NCBI GenBank assembly: GCA_963855995.1
Contig: OY979722.1
Location: 1,488,001-1,552,000 of the forward strand
Source of the DNA: Muricea muricata
Lineage: Eukaryota > Cnidaria > Anthozoa > Malacalcyonacea > Plexauridae
DNA length: 64,000 bases
Direction of reading: 5' to 3'
In this document: piece after piece, positions 11,701 to 23,700 of the stretch
Layout: every line of letters starts with the position of its first letter
How positions within the stretch are numbered: the first letter of the stretch is position 1
Notes under the pieces: generated by a model
The model's input: only the letters and a program-made list of their open reading frames with translations
Databases searched by the model: none
Told to the model about the DNA's origin: nothing
Program-made: the position numbers and the translations under genes

Positions 11701-14700
11701 AAAAAATTGACAAAAAAATTCTCATTCATATAAACGCGAGAAAAATCCTGCGTGAGGTGCTCGCAACACGCGTGTGTCTCGCGTGCGAAACCCTCGAAAA
11801 AAATCCCGAAAAAATTTTCAAGAAAATTTTGACAAAAAATTTTGAAAAAAAATTTGGAAAAAAATTTTGGGCAAAAATTTTGAGGAAAATTTTGACAAAA
11901 AAATTTGGAAAAAAAAATTTGGAAAAAAAATTTGACAAAAAAATTCTCATTGATATAATCACGAGAAAAATCCCGCGTGGGGTGCTCGAAACACGCGTGT
12001 GTCTCGCGTGCGAAACCCTCGAAAAAAATCCCGAAAAAATTTTCAAGAAAATTTTGACAAAAAATTTTGAAAAAAAATTTGGAAAAAAATTTTGGGCAAA
12101 AATTTTGAGGAAAATTTTGACAAAAAAATTTGGAAAAAAAAATTTGGAAAAAAAATTTGACAAAAAAATTCTCATTGATATAATCACGAGAAAAATCCCG
12201 CGTGGGGTGCTCGAAACACGCGTGTGTCTCGCGTGCGAAACCCTCGAAACAAATCCCGAAAAAATTTTAAGGAAAATTTTGACAAAAAATTTGAAAAAAA
12301 AAATTGGAAAAAAAATTTGACAAAAAAATTCTCATTCATATAATCCCGAGAAAAATCCCGCGTGGGGTGCTCGCAACACGCGTGTATCTCGCGTGCGAAA
12401 CCCTCGAAAATAATCCCGAAAAAATTTTGACAAAAAGTTTGGAAAAAAAAAATTGGGAAAAAAATTTGACATAAAAATTCTCATTCATATAATCACGAGA
12501 AAAATCCCGCGTGGGGTGCTCGCAACACGCGTGTGTCTCGCGTGCGAAACCTTCGAAACAAATCCCGAAAAAATTCTGAGAAAAAATTTTGAGGAAAATT
12601 TTGACTAAAAAATTTTGAAAAAAAATTGGAAAAAAATTTGGAAAAAAAATTCTGAGAAAAAATTTTGAGGAAAATTTTGACAAAAAAATTTTGAAAAAAA
12701 ATTGGAAAAAAATTTTGAAAAAAATTCTGAGAAAAAAATTTGAGAAAAATTTTAACAAAAAAATTTGGAAAAAAAAATTTGGAAAAAAAATTTGACAAAA
12801 AAATGCTCATTAATATAATCACGAGAAAAATCCCGCGTGGGGTGCTCGCAACACGCGTGTGTCTCGCGTGCGAAACCTTCGAAACAAATCCCGAAAAAAT
12901 TTTCAGGAAAATTTTGACAAACAATTTTGAAAAAAAATTTGAAAAAAAATTCTGAGAAAAATTTTCAGGAAAATTTTGACAAAAAAATTTTGAAAAAAAA
13001 ATTGGAAAAAAATTTTGAAAAAAATTCTGAGAAAAAAATTTGAGGAAAATTTTGACAAAAAAATTTGAGAAAAAAAACTTGGAAAAAAAATTTGACAAAA
13101 AAACCCCCACTGACATAATCACGAGAAAAATCCCGCGTGGGGTGCTCGAAACACGCGTGTGTCTCGCGTGCGAAACCCTCGAAACAAATCCCGAAAAATT
13201 TTGAGGAAAATTTTGACAAAAAATTTTGAAAAAAAAAATTGGAAAAAAAAAATTCTCATTCATATAATCCCGAGAAAAATCCCGCGTGGGGTGCTCGCAA
13301 CACGCGTGTGTCTCGCGTGCGAAACCCTCGAAACAAATCCCGAAAAAATTTTGACAAAAAGTTTGGAAAAAAAAAATTGGGAAAAAAATTTGACATAAAA
13401 ATTCTCATTCATATAATCACGAGAAAAATCCCGCGTGGGGTGCTCGCAACACGCGTGTGTCTCGCGTGCGAAACCTCCGAAACAAATCCCAAAAAAATTT
13501 TCAGGAAAATTTTGACAAAAAATTTGGAAAAAAAATTTGAAAAAAAATTCTGAGAAAAAATTTTGAGGAAAATTTTGACAAAAAAATTTTGAAAAAAAAA
13601 TTGGAAAAAATTCTGAGAAAAAAATTTGAGGAAAATTTTGACAAAAAAATTTGGAAAAAAAAATTTGGAAGAAAAATTTGACAAAAAAATTCTGAGAAAA
13701 AATTTTGAGGAAAATTTTGACAAAAAAATTTTGAAAAAAAAATTGGAAAAAATTCTGAGAAAAAAATTTGAGGAAAATTTTGACAAAAAAATTTGGAAAA
13801 AAAAATTTGGAAGAAAAATTTGACAAAAAAATTCTCATTCATATAATCCCGAGAAAAATCCCGCGTGGGGTGCTCGCAACACGCGTGTGTCTCGCGTGCG
13901 AAACCTCCGAAACAAATCCCGAAAAAATTTTCAGGAAAATTTTGACAAAAAATTTGGAAAAAAAATTTGAAAAAAAATTCTGAGAAAAAATTTTGAGGAA
14001 AATTTTGACAAAAAAATTTTGAAAAAAAAATTGGAAAAAAATTTGGAAAAAAAATTCTGAGAAAAAATTTTGAGGAAAATTTTGACTAAAAAATTTTGAA
14101 AAAAAATTGGAAAAAATTCTGAGAAAAAAATTTGAGGAAAATTTTGACAAAAAAATTTGGAAAAAAAAATTTGGAAGAAAAATTTGACAAAAAAATTCTC
14201 ATTCATATAATCACGAGAAAAATCCCGCGTGGGGTGCTCGCAACACGCGTGTGTCTCGCGTGCGAAACCTCCGAAACAAATCCCGAAAAAATTTTCAGGA
14301 AAATTTTGACAAAAAATTTGGAAAAAAAATTCTGAGAAAAAATTTTGAGGAAAATTTTGACAAAAAAATTTTGAAAAAAAAATTGGAAAAAAATTTGGAA
14401 AAAAAATTCTGAGAAAAAATTTTGAGGAAAATTTTGACTAAAAAATTTTGAAAAAAAATTGGAAAAAAATTTGGAAAAAAAATTCCGAGAAAAAATTTTA
14501 AGGAAAATTTTGACAAAAAAATTTTGAAAAAAAAATTGGAAAAAATTCTGAGAAAAAAATTTGAGGAAAATTTTGACAAAAAAATTTGGAAAAAAAAATT
14601 TGGAAGAAAAATTTGACAAAAAAATTCTCATTCATATAATCCCGAGAAAAATCCCGCGTGGAGTGCTCGCAACACGCGTGTGTCTCGCGTGCGAAACCTT

Positions 14701-17700
14701 CGAAACAAATCCCGAAAAAATTTTCAGGAAAATTTTGACAAAAAAATTTTGAAAAAAAATTCTGAGAAAAAATTTTGAGGAAAATTTTGACAAAAAAATT
14801 TTGAAAAAAAAATTGGAAAAAAATTTTGAAAAAAATTCTGAGAAAAAAATTTGAGGAAAATTTTGACAAAAAAATTTGGAAAAAAAAATTTGACAAAAAA
14901 ATTCTCATTGATATTATCACGAGAAAAATCCCGCGTGGGGTGCTCGCAACACGCGTGTGTCTCGCGTGCGAAACCCTCGAAACAAATCCCGAAAAAATTT
15001 TGACAAAAAGTTTGGAAAAAAAAAATTGGGAAAAAAATTTGACATAAAAATTCTCATTCATATAATCACGAGAAAAATCTCGCGTGGGGTGCTCGCAACA
15101 CGCGTGTGTCTCGCGTGCGAAACCTTCGAAACAAATCCCGAAAAAATTTTCAGGAAAATTTTAACAAAAAATTTGGAAAAAAAATATTTGGAAAAAAAAT
15201 ATGAAAAAAAATTCTGAGAAAAAATTTTGAGGAAAATGTTCGTAGTTCGTTGTGACGTATCAGGTTATGAAATATTCATGAACAGTTTCATGAGACTTTC
15301 ATGAATATTGTTCCTTAAATGTTCCTCAAATATTCATGAACAAAATTTTTTCTCAGAATTTTTTTTCAAATTTTCCTAAAAATTTTTTCGGGATTTGTTT
15401 CGAGGGTTTCGCACGCGAGACACACGCGTGTTGCGAGCACCCCACGCATTTTTCTCGTGATTATATGAATGAGGATTTTTTTGTGAAATTTTTTTTTCCA
15501 ATTTTTTTTCTCCAAATTTTTTTCCCAATATTTTTTCATATTTTTTTTTTCAAAATTTTTTCCTAATGTTTTTTTTTCGGGGTTTTCCCAATATTTTTTC
15601 CCAAATTTTTTTTCAAGATTTTTTCCAAAACTTTTTGGTCAAAAATTTTTTGTTAAATTTTTTCCAGAATTTTTTTTCAAAATTTTTTTCCAAATTTTTT
15701 TTCAAAATTTTTCCCAATTGTTTTTTGGAAAAAAAAATGGGGAAAAAATTTGACAAAAAATTGTTGACCAATAAAATTGGAGAAAAATTTTGGAAAAAAT
15801 TTTGGAAAAAATCTTGAAAAAAAATTGACAAAAATATTGGAAAAAATTTTGAAAAAAAAATTGAGAAAAAGTTTTGAAAAAAAATTTGGGAAAAAATTTT
15901 GAAAAAAAAATTGAGGAAAAGTTTTTAAAAAAAATTTGGGAAAAAATTCTAAAAAAAAATTTTGGGAAAAAATTTTGATAAAAAATTTTGGAAAAAATCT
16001 TGAAAAAAAATTGACAAAAATATTGGAAAAAAATTTTGAAGAAAAATGAGAAATTTTGAAAAAAAATTGGGAAAAAATTTTGAAAAAAAATATTGGGAAA
16101 AAGTTTTTGGAGAGTATTGATTAGTATGCCCAGCCATCTTGACCACCAGACAACGATAAGCAATCCCTGGCGAAAATTTGTTCATGAAGTCATGAACTTT
16201 CATGGTCTGTTCATGAACGGTCATGAAAATGAAGAGACCATGAAAGTTCATGACTTCATGAACAAATTTTCGCCAGGGATTGCTTATCGTTGTCTGGTGG
16301 TCAAGATGGCTGGGCATACTAATAAATTCTCCCTGAAATTCAAACTTTTGATGATTTTCTCACAATAGTAAAGGGGCACAATTTTTTCCCAAATTTTTTT
16401 TTCAAATTTTCCCCAATATTTTTGTCAATTTTTTTTTCAAAATTTTTTTCCAAAATTTTTTTCAAAATTTTTCCCCAAATTTTTCTCAAATTTTTTGGTC
16501 AAAAATTGTTTGTCAAATTTTTTCCCCATTTTTTTTTTGGAGAAAAATTTGGGAAAAAATTTTGGAAAAATCTTGAAAAAAAATTGACAAAAATATTGGG
16601 AAAAATTTTGAAAAAAAATTTGAGAAAAAGTTTTGAAAAAAAATTTGGGAAAAAATTTTGACAAAAATTTGGGGAAAAAATTTTGAAAAAAAATTTGGGA
16701 AAAAATTTTAAAAAAAAAATTTGGGAAAAAATTTTGATAAAAAATTTTGAAAAAATCTTGAAAAAAAATTGACAAAAAAATTAGGAAAAAATTTTGAAGA
16801 AAAATAGGAAATTTTGAAAAAAAAAATGGGAAAAAATTTTGAAAAAAAATTTGGGAAAAAATTTTCAGCATCAAAGTGAGGCAAGGAAGGCCTCCTAAGG
16901 AAGGACATTCAGTGCATATGATACAAAACCAGAACCAGCTGGTTCTTTCTTAGGAGGCCCCTAGCTTCACTTTGATGTTCTTGTATTTTCATGAACGTTC
17001 ATGAACAGACCATGAAAGTTCATGACTTCGTGAACAAATTTTCGCCGGGGTTGGGAAACTGTGAAGGAAACTTGTATTTGTCAATTTTACATCTCCAAGA
17101 GTAGAATTGCATTGCAAGTTGCAAGAAAAATTGCACCGTGTGACAGGGCCTTTAATGTCAAGTACATGTTTTAGGTATTAAAACTACCAAATGCTTCAAC
17201 TAGGAATTGAAGAATTGTCCTCTAAATAATTACTTCAACCATGACGTCATAATTTGCAGCTCTCGCAATTATCGGCGGCTACATTAAGGCAATATGAAGA
17301 TGAAATTATCGGCAGCAATTTTTTGCCTCGGATGAATTTTTGTGGCCATTGCAAATTGTACTTTTATTTTAAAGCAATGTGCTGTACCCACTGTGTTTAT
17401 GTTAAAAATGAGAAAATTCATCAAAATTTTGAGGTATTTTCCCTTATTTTTCCGCCTATTTGGCAACAACAAAAATTGCCACAGAAATGCCGCTGAACTT
17501 GAAATTATCGGCAGGAATTTTTTTGCCTCTGTGAATTTATCCAAATTGCGAGGGCTGAATTTGATGCATGTATATTTACCTTAGTAAAATCAATTCAACA
17601 ACAGTAATTCAAAATCATGCAATTGTCTACTTCAGCACCTGCAGGAGCAGCATTTGACCCATTCAACCAAAGTGGCAAAGGACCTGCCCCTCCACTTGAG

Positions 17701-20700
17701 AAGAAAGCCGAAGACAGGTAAGCATTATTGCCTAACCAGTCAGCACTAGCTTCCATCCACAAAATTGATGGGTCTTCATTTTATTCCACTGAACATCTTC
17801 GTAAGTAATTTGCTATCTCATCTTTTTTTTAGTAATATATTTCATTCAGCCTTTTATGCAGTCATGCAATGAGAACATGAGAAAACACCGTCATTAAGCC
17901 CCCCCCCTTCCCCCGATACATATTAACAACCCTGATTAGGAGCCTTCCCAAAAAAACTGTGCCATTATTTTTCATTGACATGCTCTTGTTTACATTCTGA
18001 CAGTCCTGAAGAAAAAATCAAACAAATGGAAAAGAAGGTGAACGAATTGATTGAAGAAAGTTGCATTGCTTGTGGTCGAGGAGAACTTGAATTGGTAAGA
18101 TTTCATTTTCACCTTCCTGTTGCAATTTCTACTCAGTGATAATAAAACATTTTATGTATTCAGGCGTTAGAGAAAGCGAAGGAAGCTGGAAGGAAGGAGA
18201 GAGCGCTGTGTCGACAGCGTGAACAGACAGCTGTGTCTGAACAAATCAATTTAGATCTCACATATTCAGTAAGTAAGAGCAGTGTCACAAAAACCAATAC
18301 CAGCCAACAATTTTAAGAAATATAGAATAAAACATAATCCGAAGATTAGCGTCTTGAAACCCAGGATACGGATTAAAACAAGACGATATTAAGTTGTGAT
18401 ATTTTGATTTTATTGCAAAATCATCATATCACAACTCAATATGGTCTTGTTTTAATCCGTATCCTGGGTTTCAAGATGCTAATCTTTGGATTATGTTTTA
18501 TTCTATATTAGAACAGTCACGTTTTTCGTATTTGTAAGTACTTCTTCTTTTCTAAATTCTTAAATTTTCGTACTTAATACAATTTTTAAATTGTTTCAAT
18601 ATCATATGCGACCCAATCTTTGGTGTTAGCGTCTCGGCTCAAAACTCAGAAAAACTAGCTTGGCTTTTGGCATCTTAGTAAGGGCACACTCTCTTAATTT
18701 AGAACATTAGTTTGAGGGATTTTTTTTCAATCTTTCAAAAATTTGAAGATTCTTCAAACTAATAGACTATTTTGATCAAATAGATTGAGGGATACTCTTT
18801 CAGTGCTCCAATCAATTTAAATATGTCACTCAATTAAATTACTTTTCAATAGAAAACATACAAAACAATCGAATTTTCAATCATTTGAATTAAGAGAGCA
18901 GTTGTATTGACTTAACGTTGCAATTTGAGTATAGTTCATGCAGTAATTTGTGTATATCAGAGTACCTAACACCACAAGCAATATACCAAGACATACAAAA
19001 AGACTAATATATTGTGATCATGCTTTTCCCTGTAGGTCTTATTTAATCTTGCTGATATGTATCATAAATCTCAGATGTATTCCGAAGCTCTCAATACATA
19101 TCAAGTTATCGTTAAGAATAAAATGTTCAGCAATGCAGGTATTGTGAAATCTGACTAGTAGTACTTGCTTTCAGATGAGGTATTTTTGAAAACTACCTAA
19201 GTCCATGATCTGTCATTTTCAAAACATTTTTCGCAAAAAAAATACGTTTTCATCTCCGCCGAATGCATTCAATCTAGGTCGACTGCGTGTTAACATGGGA
19301 AATATCTACTACGAGCAAGGCAAGCTTCCTCAAGCGATAAAACATTACAGAATGGCATTAGATCAAGTACCGATAACCCATAAAGAAATGAGGTCAGATT
19401 TGCGCTCAACTATTCTATTTTAAAACTATTAATAAACACTCAAAAGTGCGTACAGTACAAGAAATGAAGAAACAAAATGTTCTGACTTATGGAAATTTTG
19501 TCCTTTATTGCGTCCTAATTAGAACTTGTACGTTCTAATCAGAATTATTGCGTTCTAATCAGAATTATTACGTTCTAATTAGAATTATTACGTTCTAATC
19601 AGAATTATTGCGTTCTAATCAGAATTATTGCGTTCTAATCAGAATTATTGCGTTCTAATTAGAGTTATTGCGTTCTAATTAGAATTAAGATCATGCAGAA
19701 TATTGGGATCGCCTTCGTGGAAATAAATCAGTATGCTGACGCAGTGACCTCATTTGAACAAGTTATGAGCGATAGCCCTTCCCTAAGTGCTGGTAAGTAT
19801 TAAGTATTTAGAGTTCGATCCATACAGTTCGATCTTCTAGGGCCAGCTGTTCAAAGCTTGGTTAGTGCCAGCCCTGGGTTAAAGTATAGCCTATTGTTTT
19901 AGTTACTTTATTTCTACTCCTTCGTTCATTTCAAAACTTCAGGAATCAAAACTACCATTGATGCAGACAAGATTTCTGAAGGAATATTTTTAGGATTATA
20001 AACAAGCTACTGGGAAATTTCCTTTGAATTTTGCATTGACCCAAGGTTGAGACACGGTTAGGATAACTGGCTTTTGAACAACTCGCCGACGCCCAGGACG
20101 TCACAAATGTGGACGCTATATAAATGTGTGCTTTTCATTTAGCGATGAATTTGATATTGTGTTATTACGCTTTGGGAGACCGAGAGAAAATGAAGAAAAC
20201 GTTTCAAAAGATGTTGCAGACTGAACTGAGCGTTGAAGACGATGAAAAGTACACGACCAATGGGGTACGGTGGGTTTGGGGGATATTTGAGTTCTCTTGC
20301 TCCCGATTCAAACACTTGTAGACCTCCCCTCTCCCATTAAACCAGTCGTACAGCTCCTCGTCCAAACACTCCTGGAATCCCCTCTTTTTAACATGTTAGG
20401 ATGATCCACAGCACGCGCTTGTTTTGGAAATTATCAGGAATGACAAGTTACGACAGCTGGAGAGGGAAAGGTATTGCAAATTATGTGAATAAATAGCGGG
20501 GGAGAGGTGTCGCCCCCCCTCCCCCGCTTTGTTCAAATGCACACAAAATCACTGTTGTTTGCTTCCCTTCAGAAAATCCAAGGCTGAAAAGTTCATTACG
20601 TCCTGTGCTAAGCTGATTGCTCCTGCTATAGAGCCCTCGTTTGCGGCAGGATTTGACTGGTAAGATTTGGACTTTACAGCTGCGTGGAATTTTAATTTTC

Positions 20701-23700
20701 CCATATAAAATCTAATAATGCCAAAACGATATTACCTATATAGGTGTATCGAATGTGTGAAAGCTTCGCCTTATTTGGAACTTGCTAATGAACTAGAGAT
20801 CACTAAAGCAATCACCTATCTTAAAGAGAAAGATTTCAACAAGGTCAGATGACTTTTAGAATTTATTTTATCTGGTACCTCTAAACAACACCCGCTCTAC
20901 ATTTCTGCAAATATGTCCGGCTTGAGAAACCTTAATTTACGTTAAAGCGCAACGGTTTTGAAGAACGTAAGTATCTTGTACTATATTTCTAACTAGCTTT
21001 ACTTGTGTGTTCTTTCAGGCTGTCGAAACCTTGAAAGGCTTTGAAAAGAAAGATTCCAAAATGCAATCGACAGCCGCGACGAACTTATCTTTCATGTATT
21101 TCTTGGTGAGTAGACGTACTAGTTTATATTTGCTGTGTCATGTTTCCTCATTGAAAGTAGACCTATTTATAATGGTGGCCATTGGGAAAAAGAAGGAGGG
21201 CAAGAACTTGAAAGCAAGGCTAGTGAGGCCTCATATAAGGAAAGACAAGCAGAAACCGATTCGTATCCACGCCCCAAACGTTCTTCCTTGGTGCCCCCCC
21301 CCTCCGCTGGCCGTTATTATGAATGAGGTCTATACCTTCTACCAATTCCTATTTTCAATTTTCTTCCTGAAATATCTCACAGCAAGGAGAACAATCTCAG
21401 GCTGAGAAATACGCAGAACTGGCTATCAGCGTGGACAGATACAATCCGCTAGGTTAGTATTGCGACCATCAAGTTTAACGGCCTTAAGTTTTAAGTCTAC
21501 ACGTGCAATGTTTGCTGATATTTCTTGCGTGATTTCGTGCTTGCGAAAGATGTGAAAGAGTGGAGTTATAGTAACGAATGACTGGTTTTAAAGAACGGCA
21601 TTTACATGCGCATGAGATGACCATTATATAGCTATAAAATGGGTGATGCCGAAGTTCATCTTCAGTGAGCGTCGTGTAAGCACTGTTCATCAGGATTCTT
21701 CTTCACTCAGCAGGTGCCCTAAACAGAAGCATTCACCCTCCTGGAAATATTCAAAAACCATATATTTCCGGGGGTGACTGCTTCTGATGACCTACTGTTG
21801 TAACTCTTCTGTGATATAACCGTTGTAGTCAGCGTTTTACCACATGTCATCTGTCTCATTCCTAGGTTTGGTCAACCGAGGTAACTGCTATTACAGCCAA
21901 GGTGATCTCGAGAAAGCTAAAGAGTATTATCAAGAGGCGCTGAATATAGAAGCCTCTTGTACTGATGCTTTGTATAATATCGGTATGTTCAAGTCTGCTT
22001 GTCAGTTTAGACTGTCCTTTCTGAGAAACCAGGAGACCCTTCATTTCTGAGAAATCCAGATATTATTTTTGAAAAATTTTCACAGTAAGATATATCTTTA
22101 TTGCCAGGTTTGGTTTACAAGCAAATGGAGAGCTACGAAGAGGCTTTAGATTGTTTCTTGAAATTGCACGCGATTCTTAGAAATAATCCTCAAGTGATCT
22201 GGCAACTTGCAAATATGTATCCTTTGTGGTCATGATTTTTACTCTGTTTTGGTGTCATGCACTCAATATGTGAGGGATGTCTAAACACACAAGGCAAAAA
22301 TTTGGCTGACCATGAATCGAATCTCAGTCTGTATTTCCAAAAAGTCTATTTCCTGGATTCTTTTTGTACTGTACATTGTGAAATCAATATGTTCTTTACT
22401 AAAATTCTCATAGATACGAAATACTTAATGATGTTGATCAGGCCACAGAATGGTGAGCGTGGAGTCTCCAATTTGCATTAAAAGAATACGATCGATTTCT
22501 TGAATTAAGCTCTCTAATGCTTGGATATTTTTTAGGTATATGCAGTTGGTATCCCTCGTGCCAACAGATCCCGCAGCTTTATCAAAACTCGGTGAAATAT
22601 ATGACGGTCTACAAGATAAATCCCAAGCGTTTCAGTACCACTACGAAGCATACAGATACTTTCCATCCAGTATTGATGTCATCTCCTGGCTCGGCGCTTA
22701 CTACATTGACTCGCAATTCTGCGAGAAAGCAATTCAATATTTTGAGAGAGCTTCCATGATCCAGTAAGCATTTATGCAGTAGAGCCTTGTGCTGCCTCTC
22801 ACTATGTATTGGATACTCCTTATTCTGACGATTATAAAACATTTTCTAGCTAATCTCCATTCTATCAACACACAACAACATCACAGGAGCTAGGAGTGCA
22901 TCCATTGTTGCCAATTTGTCGGACATTGATTGCACGGATAACTTATTCAGATGCCCCTGTTAGGGTCGATGTTTAATTGAATGTTTGTTTGACGAAGAGA
23001 ATTCAGAATTGCCTCGAATGGCGTACCTTCTGTTGAGCTGCCTTATATATTCTCAATATATTCCCCTTAGGCACTTCCGATTACATGCATGACATCACCG
23101 TCCTGATATTTTAAAATGCTAGAAAATTAATTTCATGTGGGGTGGAGTTACCATAGTCGATCTTTTTAGTGCTTCTAGGATTTTTCTCCAGCTTCAACCC
23201 CCTCTCTAAAATCCATACACACATTGTAAATAATGTATCCATAAGAGAAAGTGTGATGTGTGAAACTGTATATGAAAAAAATATTAATGGAGTTATAATG
23301 TATGTACTGTATACCTTGAATAGATTATCCAAATATATGAATTATATATTTGGATAATCTATTCAAGGTAATAAATAGTATAGTGCATATATTAAATACT
23401 GTAGTGTTCGTAACCGTGTCGAGGCCATTGCGCGACAGTTATGTTCTGATTTCAGGCCGAATGAAGTAAAATGGCAATTGATGATAGCAAGTTGTTATCG
23501 AAGAAGTGGTGAGATTTTATTTAAATTAACATTCTCTGCTGTAGAAAGAACGCCAGATGTTTAACTTACTCAAAAACACAAAGTAATATGTTCTCTTTAT
23601 TTTCTAGGAAACTATCAGCAAGCTTTGGACACATACAAGTCAATCCACCGAAAATTTCCAGAAAACATTGAATGTAAATATCGTGAATGCATAAGAAACA

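Larger units (their letters stand above)
10638..17153. mobile_element. 6.5 kb foldback-type element in IFT88 intron 5
   Basis: Ends match as inverted repeats for about 80 bp: left AAGGCTCTGTCACATGGTGC..., right reverse complement AAAGGCCCTGTCACACGGTG..., both continuing through CTTGCAACTTGCAATGCA. Immediately outside lie AATGCCAAGT (10628-10637) and AATGTCAAGT (17154-17163), a probable 10 bp target duplication with one mismatch. Inside: ATTCATGAA-rich stretches (10740-10960, 15250-15350, 16985-17040); three copies of a GCCAGGGATTGCTTATCG sequence; T-rich arms at 11090-11680, 15330-15720 and 16380-16530, each followed by an A-rich arm at 11680-15240, 15730-16100 and 16540-16865; and 17 CpG-rich blocks. 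No transposase-like frame is visible, so it is probably non-autonomous. The 8-11 bp duplication length would suit a Mutator-like transposase (inference). Confidence 0.7.

Noticed and set aside
10910..16908. Many long open frames (up to 398 codons) of Phe/Lys/Asn-rich repeats with THACCEHPTRDFS-like segments
   Set aside because: They are translations of the A/T-rich filler and CpG blocks in every frame and both strands. No start context, codon bias or single consistent frame.
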